Shown here: one piece after another, positions 26,601 through 35,907 of the stretch | Layout of the letters: the number at the start of each line of letters is the position of its first letter | How positions within the stretch are numbered: position 1 is the stretch's first letter | NCBI GenBank assembly: GCA_033439265.1 | Contig: JAVTVX010000013.1 | Location: 3,250,501 to 3,314,500, forward strand | Reading direction: 5' to 3' | Origin: Dillenia suffruticosa | Taxonomy: Eukaryota > Streptophyta > Magnoliopsida > Dilleniales > Dilleniaceae | DNA: 64,000 nucleotides | The notes under the pieces: generated by a model | Databases searched by the model: none | What the model saw: only the letters and a program-made list of their open reading frames with translations | What the model was told of the DNA's origin: nothing | Made by a program: the position numbers and the translations under genes

Positions 26601-29600
26601 AAAAAAGAAAGAAATAAATAAAAAATAAATACAAAAATAAAAATAAATACAAAGGAGAATAAAAATAAATATATATATATATATATATATCCAAAAAATG
26701 TCACCAAAAAAATAAAAATGTTATATTTTGAAGACAGAAATGACTCATGTCATGAAATCTAGTTGTTTCTGAAGAAGCAATAATTAGTTTCACCCTTCCT
26801 GCATTTCCTGATGCCTTCAATTTGATTGTCTGATTAAATTGCTTGTAATAAGGTACTTGCTCATGCCAGGACTGATGCCATATTAAGGTTTGGCTTATCT
26901 TTGTCTATTCATCTGTACACACTTACGATAATTTGATTAACCGTCTAAATTATTAAGGCTTGTTCAAATAACAAATGATTGTGTCTATAAATAAGATTGG
27001 TGTTGTTTTTAGTTTGTTCGTGTTTTTGGACGTTATGGTCTATGGTTTAACCAATGCAAATGACAATTATGTTGTTGTATCTTACTGTTATTTGGTTGTG
27101 ATGTAATAATTTGCACCTGTCACAGCACTATCCCCAAGGTAATATTCTACTTGTTGCTCATTGCTGATAGAGACTAATATAAAGAATATGCGCCTACCAT
27201 GTTAATCTCATACAGGGACGCGGCATGAGACTTTTGATGATTCTCGATTGAGTACGGGAGCAGCAGCTTCAGGTTCATCTCCCTCATGTGATAATAGGTC
27301 CCGTGACCAAGATGGGATGACCATGTCATATTCTGGGGACATCACTAATAACTTGCGAGCCATAAGTGGTGCCTCAGAGGTGTTGGGTCTCTTAAGAACT
27401 CTTGGGGAGGCCTATAGACTTGCCTGCCTGTATCGGTGCCAGGTACTGTGTTTATGAATATAAGATGGTGCTCTGTGAGCTTCACTTATCTTTTTTAACT
27501 CTCATGCTTTGAACAGGAAGCAATGGATGTCTATCTGAAACTTCCAGCCAAGCATTACAATACAGGATGGGTTCTTTCCCAGGTGACATTATTGTTAACT
27601 TTATCTTGTTTGATCCATCTGGAACTTGATAAAATGATCATATTTCTAAGAATCCTGTGCTTTGATCAACAAATGAATTCAATGAGGACTGCCATACTAT
27701 AATATTATTACAACAGTCTGGTTAGTTACAGTTCTGCTGTATGAAGGGAAAATGGTTAAGCAAAATGTTGCTTTGCACTTTATTTTCTATGCCATTTAAA
27801 TGAGATAGAGCATTATAACCAGTATTTCTTGACTTAGTGGTACTCAGATTGTTGTTTCTTCTTCCTGATGCCAAGTTGACAATCTTCCGCTCTCTCTCTC
27901 TTGGCATGATGTATACAAGCATCTACATGTGCCTGGACAGTGTCCAAGCTCTGAAAGGTATCTCCTTCTGTTAGTGTATAATGTGCAATGCTCCAAAAAT
28001 GAGGATTAGATTTAGAATAGTGCTTCTAGATTTCAGCTTATTATGACTCTCGACTCTTGGATCCCACCTAGTTAACATGTACCACTCTTGATGCTCAACA
28101 TGCAAAAGCAGCTTAAGACTCGTCAAAGGCAATGTGTACTGTAGTGGTGAGATAGAGAAAGCCTGACCATGGTTCTATGCAGATTTCTGAGACCTACCCT
28201 CTTCAGCTGCATATAGATCCCAGCTTAGATGAGCATGTGCTAATAAAGGCGGCATGCATGTTGACTGATGCTTAGAAGGTCACTGGTGCTTTCACATGTG
28301 ACACCATTAAGCGCTTTGCACATGACAGGACATGAGTGTGCATGTATGGACCAGGCTTCTTTCAGGGTGAAGCAGCCACATCTCATAAGAGCTTACCTTC
28401 TCCTGAGGGCTCGTCCTTTATAAATATTATCTCAAGTACTTACGGTTTGGTAATTCCAATCACTTGGATCTGCTCTTTAGTGGTCCATTATTTGCCTGCC
28501 CAACAGCACTTCCCTTGGAGCTAAATCTAGGTCCACCTGATTTAAACTTTCTTTTGTTTTACTGGCTCCTCTAGGGTCCTAGGTTACCAAGCCTTTTGTT
28601 CCATTTGTATCTCATCCACGTTATTACTAAGGGCCTGTTTGGGAAACCTCAACTTGCCTTAGCTTAGCTCAACCCTGTCTTTATTTTGTTTTATTGTTCT
28701 TGTAATGTTTTTCAGTGAAATATTTTGTGGGAAGTATATAGTTTTGCATTTAGAAGTCAAGGTTCTTTATAGTAGAGAAAATTATTATTACATATCAGTA
28801 ACTTGTTGCATTGAAGATCTCAATCTAACCTCAGTTTGGGCCTAGCCTCAACTTTTCTAAATGGACCCTTAAGTATTCTTGCTTGACATATGACACCTCA
28901 TTGAAGTATTCTTAAATTATTAATGTAGCAATTATAGGACTGTTGGATTTGCATATTTAAAGCTCAGAACTTCTGGATGACCTTTTCTATCAAGATTTTT
29001 ATTATCACTGATTTTAGATATTCTTTACTCTCTATGCATCATAACCTTTAGTCATGATTGCAGGTTGGAAAAGCATATTTTGAACTAGTTGATTATTTAG
29101 AAGCAGGCCGTGCCTTCAGTCTTTCCCGTCAGGCATCTCCTTACAGTTTAGAAGGAATGGACATCTATTCTACGGTTCTCTATGTGAGCTCTCTTCGCTG
29201 CTGCTTGGTTGCTTTTTGCTGTTTCTGATTTATGTGCCACCAAACTTTCTATGAGCAAATATATTGTGCAAATTCTCATCCTACTCTCTTTGAGATAAAA
29301 GCTTCCTTTGTCACTTTTTCCTTTTTTTTATTCACTGTTGTCTGGCAGTTTTGGCCAATGTCTCTACCTGTGTTCATAACAGAGTTTGGAGCAGTACTAT
29401 TTTGCAGGATGAATATTCTATTCTTTGTTGTTTGATGAAACAACCTACATAATAACGTTCAGTTATAACTTGAGATATTATGTTTCCTTAGCTGACTGCT
29501 CATTTCCAGAACACTACATTCATATGCTATGCATGCCTAGAATATACTGGCCAAATTGGCAGATGCCAGAACTTTTTTTTACCATTACAGACTTTGAATA

Positions 29601-31833
29601 CTTGAATAATTAAGATGTGCTTTGATGTGGAGTTGCAGATTTCTGATGCTTTTGCTATTTTAAGTGTGCATTAGTGACCTTTAATGCCAGAAAAACTTTA
29701 TTGGCTATTACATTCAAATTGTATAGTTTGTTTACTGGTTGGAGAAATTTGTGAGGAAAAGCAATTTAAAACGTGAAGCACATTTTATATGCATTAAAAT
29801 CCCCTATTTCATTGGCATATCCTAATCTGGGCGTATTCTATTTTTAAAAGCTTGATGTCTGTGATTTGTAGCAATATCCATGCTTCATGCTTGGTTGGAG
29901 TATCACACCTTTGAAAATTTTTTTGTTGTCGTTTGTATATTCTCTCCTGGACTTTTCATCATGATGTCCAAAAATTTGTAGGAAATTTGGTGTGTATTTA
30001 TCAAACTGACTCACTGAGATCATCTGCAGCTATTTACTCTACTTTGAAACTTAGATGCTTATGGAAAATTTTCATTTGTCTTCAACTTCAAGCATGAGGA
30101 ATAGTTTTTCTCACCACTAATTATTCTCTTTGTGTGCTCTCGGTTTGTAGTTTTTTTCTTAAAATCTTTCATTCTTCTTCTGCAGCACTTGAAGGAAGAT
30201 ATGAAGCTAAGTTACCTGGCTCAGGAACTGATAGCTACCGACCGCTTAGCACCTCAATCATGGTAGCTCCAACTAACTTTTTTATGTACAATACAGTGTG
30301 CCACAAGTTTTGTTTTATAGTGCAGCATTTTGGCTGACTTTTATGAGCTACATTTTGGCTCATTCATTATTTTATCATGTTTGACCAGTTCATATCCTTA
30401 GCTAGTTTGCCACAGGAGATAATTTGACATTCTGCTCTGAACTTGGGTTTTTTTCTATCTCCATTGTTGGGGAAGGACTTTGGCTCTTTTCTCATTCTTG
30501 TGGCCCGGAAATTGTTATTTCAGACATGGGCATGTATTTGCAATAGAAGGCCAGACATTTCAGTGAGGTTTGAAAAGCAAAAGAGCCATGATTTGCATCG
30601 ACCATAGTGACAGGGATCTTGACTCCTATCCACCCTACCAATTGAGTGAAAAATACTTGTTTGTGTTAACCATTTATCATGCTACTTTTTACCCTACCTG
30701 TTTAATAGTTCTTCCTAACATGGCTGCAGCATCCACAAAGGTGTCAAATATTCTAGAGATCTGATTGGGCTATTTTTGTGCTAACATGCAACCAAGCCAT
30801 GAAGCCCTTTTGTGGTTAATGCATCTGTGTGCTGTTCCTTTTCTTATCCATCATGAGTATTAGAATGTTATATATGGCTTGCTATTGAATCAAATATGCA
30901 GGTGTGCCATGGGGAATTGCTTCAGCTTGCAGAAAGACCATGAAACCGCTCTGAAAAATTTCCAGCGCGCTGTACTGCTTAGTTCAAGATTTGCTTATGC
31001 GCATACACTTTGTGGTCACGAGTATGCCAAGCAAACTATTGTGTTAAATTAACTTGGAATTTTTTTCCATTGAAAATATTATTTGATTGGGAATTCAACT
31101 GTTTCTACAGATATGTAGCCTTGGAAGATTTTGAGAATGGAATAAAGAGCTATCATAGTGCGCTGAGAGTCGACAGTAGACATTACAATGCTTGGTATGG
31201 ACTTGGAATGGTCTACCTTCGACAAGAGAAATTTGAGTTCTCTGAGCATCACTTCCGAATGGCTTTCCGAATTAATTCTCGATCCTCTGTCATCATGTCT
31301 TATCTTGGAACAGCTTTGCATGCCTTACGGGTAGATTTTCTTTCTTAAATTTTAGAATTGTCTTTAGCCAGTTTCCCTTCCCTTTATTAAGTTTTTTTGT
31401 TTCTCTTGATCAACAGAGACCTCTGGAAGCTTTAGTAATGATGGATAAGGCCATCTTGGCAGATAAGAAAAATCCTCTCCCTATGTATCAGAAGGCCAAC
31501 ATATTGGTGACCCTTGAAAAATATGACGAAGCCTTGAGGGTCTTAGAGGAACTTAAAGAATTTTCTCCTGGTGAAAGCAGTGTATACGCATTGATGGGCA
31601 GAATATATAAGCTGCAAAACTTGCATGAGAAGGCCATGCTTCATTATGGACATGCTTTGGACTTGAAACCTTCTGCAACTGATGTTGCTACCATTAAGGT
31701 GAAAACATATGCTCCGAATCTTCCTTTTCCATGTATGGTAGCTTTAGCTCATCTTTAGTTGCTAATCTCTTATTATGAACAGGCTGCCATTGAAAAGTTG
31801 CTTGTGCCAGATGAATTAGAAGACAGTTTGTAG
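17473..31833 (+). CDS. HBT: Anaphase-promoting complex subunit 3 (CDC27B/HOBBIT)
   Basis: Predicted 756-residue TPR subunit of the APC/C ubiquitin ligase, which targets cyclins and other cell-cycle proteins in the nucleus. Sixteen coding exons, all in frame: 17473-17577, 21468-21540, 21659-21768, 21999-22045, 22644-22741, 24464-24774, 25537-25683, 26295-26511, 27216-27442, 27517-27582, 29064-29183, 30186-30262, 30902-31021, 31111-31330, 31417-31698, 31783-31833. The N-terminus MEAILVDCVQSSLRHF and N-terminal TPRs (ATDRRKSA..LDPLLWAAYEEL-like block, exons 4-5) match plant CDC27B. A Ser-rich linker (exons 6-9, with QAPRRKFVDEGKLRK) precedes an array of TPRs from about residue 460 to 735, for example HYNAWYGLGMVYLRQEKFEF. 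Length is close to Arabidopsis HOBBIT (about 744). Introns are unusually long (intron 1 is 3.9 kb) and hold several repeats. Confidence 0.95.
20695..20762 (+). repeat. SINE-like fragment (Au-SINE type)
   Basis: The stretch from GGAGGTAAGGCTGTGCCCAT through TGCACCCCACAGGCCTAATG to AAGCACTAGG follows the body of plant Au-type SINEs as I recall them (AGGTAAGGCTGCGTACA... then GTGCACTGGG). It lies in HOBBIT intron 1 and is diverged. No tail or target duplication was recognised. Confidence 0.45.
20945..21004 (+). repeat. 30 bp tandem duplication
   Basis: The unit containing GATAAACTTTGGATGTCAAG occurs twice with a period of exactly 30 bases and no mismatch over the core. It is a recent duplication inside HOBBIT intron 1. 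Confidence 0.85.
23288..23731. mobile_element. MITE with long terminal inverted repeats in HOBBIT intron 5
   Basis: The left end GAGCATGTTTGGCAGAG and following TCTTCTTATCTTCTCCTTTT match the reverse complement of the right end, which reads GAGTGCCCGTTTGGCAGCG followed by a similar TTCTTTTCTCCTTATAAGG block. The inverted repeat is about 40 bases at each end. Inside there is a smaller AGGAGAAG/CTTCTCCT hairpin near 23570-23615. The GTTTGGCA end fits hAT-like MITEs, but I could not find a clean 8 bp duplication, so the family is open. Confidence 0.7.
26535..26690 (+). repeat. SINE 3'-end motif followed by A-rich and (AT)n tail
   Basis: ACAACAACAAACCGAGCCTT then AAACCCAATAATTTGGGGTC and GGCCATTTGAGATAC closely follow the module widespread in plant SINEs (CCTTAATCCCA..TTGGGGTCGGCTA). 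It starts about 20 bases after the donor of HOBBIT exon 8. A-rich sequence and an (AT)n run (about 26671-26690) follow. Confidence 0.55.
28631..28868. mobile_element. Tourist/PIF-Harbinger-like MITE candidate in HOBBIT intron 10
   Basis: The left end TAA-GGGCCTGTTTGGGAAACC then TCAAC corresponds to the reverse complement of the right end (TTA-AGGGTCCATTTAGAAAAG then TTGAGG), giving a 238 bp element. GGGCCTGTTTGG next to a TAA/TTA trinucleotide is typical of Tourist MITEs. The flanking trinucleotides are TAA and TTA, so the 3 bp duplication is imperfect. Confidence 0.55.
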
Positions 31834-32281
31834 ATTTTGCCGCTGGAGCAAAGGGCGCTGTTTTGTGCTGTAACATTGTCATCTTGAAAACCTATTGGCC
31901 CACGAGTTCGGACCTGCCTGTGCCATCGACCGCAAAAGAAAAATGCCCGGATTTTCTGGAGGCCTTTATCGATTGTTATAGGTGCCTCCTAACAGGCATA
32001 GTTAATCATGTAACATTAAGTTAGCAATTTTGTAGTTGTTATAGTTGCAGTGAATAGAAGAGAAAGCAATGTAACATGGGTAGAGAAAACTGTCTGACTA
32101 TTGTATTACTATGCCTATAAATGGGCTTGTATCATTGGCTATAATGTTTTATACAATTTATTCGATTTTTTTCCTGATTGGCCACTGTTAACAGTTAAAT
32201 AATTTTTTTTCGTATAACCAAATTTTTTTCCCTTTTTTCCCTTCATAGTGTTTTTAAAGTATTTACAAGTTCGTAGGAAGG

Positions 32282-32368
<87 letters not shown>

Positions 32369-33017
32369 AGTTAATTTTAAACCTGGATATTTCTTATAAA
32401 ATTTATTTCTTATTAGTTATTTTTATTGTAAATTTCTTTAATATTCTAAGTGGGCGTGAGAATTGTGTTCTGAATAAAAAATTTAAATTTTTAAATATTT
32501 TAATCAACTTTGGGCACCGTCACTTCGGAATAAGTTCATCGAAAGTGATAAATCATAATTGCAAAATTAACAAATGGATTGCCAGCAAGGCCATCTTTGG
32601 CTTTGACATTGATGTATCCTTCAACATCTGCAAATTAAAAGTTCTTTCGAAGTATTTAAGGTTGGACAGGCACTATAGATCAAGGAAAAAATGCTGCCGG
32701 AAAGCAGAAAACAGCCTTATCTGGGTTTTCATCTCCTTGGTACCTTCTGATTCTCAATTATGAACGGAAACTCTTACCTTAATAACAAAGATGTACACAG
32801 TAAGTATGTAAGAAGGGTGATATACAAAATCTTTTTAATTTATGTTTACTTTCAAAAATGCTGAAAATGAGAGAAAGAAAATTTCCTTTTTCCTTTTACA
32901 AAGAAAATCGCATTTAAGAAACTGTCTCGAATATGATTTCTTTAACATGAAAAGTTCCCTTATAGTCTTTACCAAAAAAAAAAAAAAAAAAAATTCCCTT
33001 AGTCTTCTGGGCAAAGC
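31834..33017. other. 3' flank of HOBBIT and spacer before element B
   Basis: Probable 3' untranslated region to about 32160, then a long (TC)n tract and AT-rich DNA. No gene is supported. On the minus strand 32536-32627 there is a short exon-like open stretch preceded by TTTGCAG, described in the findings. Confidence 0.6.
32284..32366 (+). repeat. (TC)n microsatellite of about 41 units
   Basis: Uninterrupted TC repeat of about 83 bases, 450 bases after the HOBBIT stop codon. It is the longest simple repeat in the window. The Ser-Leu open frame across it is an artefact. Confidence 0.95.
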
Positions 33018-33026
33018 ATGGTCCCA

Positions 33027-34106
33027 GAGACATGTACTGAAATAATAAAAAAAAAGATTTTTTAAAACAACCCTAGACGAAAAAAGTTTCTCCACATAAC
33101 CCAAATTTGTAGGGAGTTAGAGACGCGATACATTGTGTCGCGTCTTCAACCCGCAACAGTCTAGAGAGAGAGAGAGGAGTCCGCGGGGGAGGGAGAGAGG
33201 GGAGGAGAGCGGCAGGGGGAGGGAGGAGCGCGGCTGGGGGCGGCGGGGGGAAGGAGAGAGAGGAGAGGACTGCGGCGGGGTGCGGAGGGGGGAGGGAGGG
33301 AGAGAGGGAGGGGGAGTGCCGAGGAGGGGGGAGGGAGGGAGAGAAAGAGGGGAGGGCGGCGGGGGGTCCGCCGTGGGAGGGAGGGAGGGAGAGAGAGAAA
33401 GAGGGGAGGGGTTGGCGGCGGGCGGCGGGCGGCGGGCGGCGGAGGGGGGAAGGAGAGAGAGAGGGGAGAGGCACGGCGGGGTGCGGAGGGGGGAGGGAGG
33501 GAGAGAGAGAGGGAGAGCCGCGGGGGGGGCGGAGGGCCGCGGGGTGCCGAGGGGGTAGGGAGAGAGAGGAGGGCCGCGGGGCCGGAGGGGGGAGGAGAGC
33601 CGCTGTGTCTCTCTCCTCTCCCTCCGCCCCCCCGCGGCTCTCCCTCTCTCCCTTCCCCCTCCGCCCCCGTTGTGTCTCTCTCCTCCCCCCTCCGCCCCCC
33701 GCGACCCTCCCTCTCTCCCTCCCCCCTCCGCCTCCGCTGTGTTGCTCTTCTCCCCCCTCTGCCCCCCCGCGGCCCTCCCTCTCTCTCTCCCTCCCCTCTC
33801 CGCACCCCGCCGCGCCCCTCCCCCTCTCTCTCCTTCCCCCCTTCGCCGCCCTCCGCCAGCTGCGGTCCTCCCCTCTCTCTCCTTCCCCCCGCAGCCCCCT
33901 GCCGCGCTCCTCCCTCCCCCTCCGCCCCCGCTGCTCTCCTCCCCTCTCTCTCTCTCTGGACTGTCGCGGGTTGAAAATGCGACATAGTGTGTCGCGTCTC
34001 CGACCCCTCCGACCCCCAACAAATTTGAGTTATTTAGAGAAATTTTTTTCGACACGAGTTGTTTTAAAAAATTTATTTTTTTCTGGATCATTTTGGTACA
34101 TGTCTC
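33027..34106. mobile_element. Palindromic (foldback) MULE-like element B, 1080 bp
   Basis: Second copy of the family of element A. The left end reads GAGACATGTACTGAAATAAT and the right end, reverse-complemented, GAGACATGTACCAAAATGAT. AT-rich outer arms are followed by GACGCG...CGCGTC motifs (33122-33144 and, decayed on one side, 33976-33998). The left core is purine-rich (about 33163-33600) and the right core pyrimidine-rich (about 33610-33960). A 9 bp direct repeat with one mismatch flanks it: ATGGTCCCA (33018-33026) and GTGGTCCCA (34107-34115). There is no transposase. Long Pro/Ser/Arg-rich frames on both strands are repeat artefacts. Confidence 0.85.
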
Positions 34107-34141
34107 GTGGTCCCATTGCCCTTATTTGTGCACTTTTGTAC

Positions 34142-34817
34142 CGATTCATTTACGGAAATGACTTCAAAAAAAATGAAAATTCCTAAAAACACCTCCCACG
34201 AATAAAATTCCAAAAGTGAACCAAATTTATCGAGTGTTGCAAACTCGACCAACATATTCGAGTCTTCAACACTTGACCAACAGTTTGTCAAGTGTCGAAG
34301 ACTCGACAATCCGCGGTCGAAATCCTAACCCTAAGATTTCTTCCAAAGTGAGCCTTATTTCCTCATCTTCACCGCCACATGATGCCTACACTGGCCGCCA
34401 TTTCCAGAAACAGTTCCTGCCCATGTTAAATTTTTTTTGCAGAGGTTTAATTTTGCAAGTTAGAGAGAGAGAGAGAGAGGAAGGTTGACGACCAGTTATT
34501 CTCAAACTTCATTGAATTCCATACAGCAACTTCTGCTTCTTCGTCGTCTTCTTCTCCTTCTTCGTCTGTTCTTGTTGCTGATCTTCTTCATCTGCACTTC
34601 CAGAAACAGTCCCTGCCCACATCTCCACCCCCGGCTCACCTCCTTTCCTCAAAACTTGTTTGTCGAAGGTTGAAGACTCGACTATGTAGGTCGAATCTTT
34701 AACACTCAACAAACCTAGATCACTGTTAGAATTTTTTTTTTTTTTTTTTTTTTCTTTCGCGGGAGGCCCTTTTAGGAATTTTTTTTTTTTTTTTGAAGTG
34801 ATTTTCGTACGAGACTC
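34142..34817. mobile_element. Element C, diverged relative of elements A and B
   Basis: The left end (TTTACGGAAATGACTTC..., AATTCCTAAAA, CCTCCCACGAA) matches the reverse complement of the right end (GTACGAAAATCACTTC..., AATTCCTAAAA, CCTCCCGCGAA). Inside each arm lie TCGAGTCTTCAA-type motifs. The inner left arm CCAAATTTATCGAGTGTTG aligns with CCCAAATTTATCGGGAGTTA of element A, so it is a sibling with CTCGA in place of CGCGA. Candidate 9 bp duplication with one mismatch: CTTTTGTAC (34133-34141) and CTTTTGCAC (34818-34826). The middle carries CT-rich sequence and a diverged direct repeat containing TTCCAGAAACAG (near 34400 and 34598). Confidence 0.65.
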
Positions 34818-34826
34818 CTTTTGCAC

Positions 34827-35907
34827 ACTTGGCTGTTTTGTGCTGTTCGAGTCTATGCCCCCTTTTCCAACCAAAAAGAAAGTGAAAGTGCAAATTTAGA
34901 TTATCTCCAAAAAAGGAAAATGATCAATTTCAGGCACGTGGAAATTCATGAATGTAAGCCTCCTCTAAAAATTATTTTTCTCACAAAATTTTCTCTTCAG
35001 ACAAACACAATATAGTCCCAGCAGTAATCTTTCCAAATGAAATCTAATAATTTTCCCTCTGATAAAATGTGACGTATGGCATTTTCCAAAACCAACTCTC
35101 TGTGCTTGCTGCTTTGAAAGCTTTTTCTTGAAATGCACACCGGGACAGGTTCAAAATTTGGTACATGAAAAGGCATGTATGGTATGTATGCTTTTGAGGT
35201 ATTCTAAAGTACCTCAATTTTGGCACATTCTACTCTCATTTTTTTTTTTTTGGGTTTTGTCTGGAGGGGTTGAAGTCCAAGAACAAACAAGAAGGAACCA
35301 GATGCCTAAGACTCGAGGAATACAACCCCTACAAGATACAAAACACCATTAGGGGTGTGACCATACATAAAAGATTCGGCCACCCTCTGAACCATGACAG
35401 GAACTGGCGCACAGACGATCCGCCACTTTCATGCGTCATAGGTTCCAATTGGAACTAACATAGCCAAGATCTTGAATTTGCAATCATAGAGAGGGAGAAA
35501 CTTCATTACGCATGCAAATCTGCATTGGCAATCATCATCCATCTACCAAAGCTTGGTGGTGGTCATATCAAGTGAGTATCTACCAAATTGGAATATTCCA
35601 CAATATCACCCTTTTTTCCTCCAAAAGAAAGGCTGATGGAAACATAGAAGCAAATTATACCGGCATTAGAGATAATTATAAACAGCTTATTTGGATTCAT
35701 TTTGTTCTGTCAGCAGCTCAACGTAGTGAGAGCTTTCAATAAACAATTGTGCAGAAGCTTTTCTATCTGAACCCTTCACATGGCAAACTTGCCTAGTAAG
35801 CAGTTACAACTATCAGACGAAATCTCAAGTTACTCGCCTTCAACCCCCATTGCAGGTGCCCAACTTGCTCTCTTATTGACACTATGACTTCAGCTCTTCA
35901 CGTTATG
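34827..35907. other. Spacer and 3' flank of the RINGv gene
   Basis: No gene seen. The part next to 35908 is the probable 3' untranslated region of the minus-strand RINGv gene. Short open frames here are not supported by codon pattern, introns or recognisable domains. Confidence 0.55.

Noticed and set aside
28110-28530. Open frame with mixed composition in HOBBIT intron 10
   Set aside because: 62 codons, no motif recognised, and the surrounding intron shows no second exon.
32248-32763. 171-codon frame with a poly Ser-Leu stretch
   Set aside because: Generated by the (TC)n microsatellite; flanks show no family features.
33073-34186. Open frames of up to 324 codons on both strands, rich in Pro, Ser, Arg and Gly
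   Set aside because: Same artefact across element B; no domain, no intron logic, mirror-image composition.
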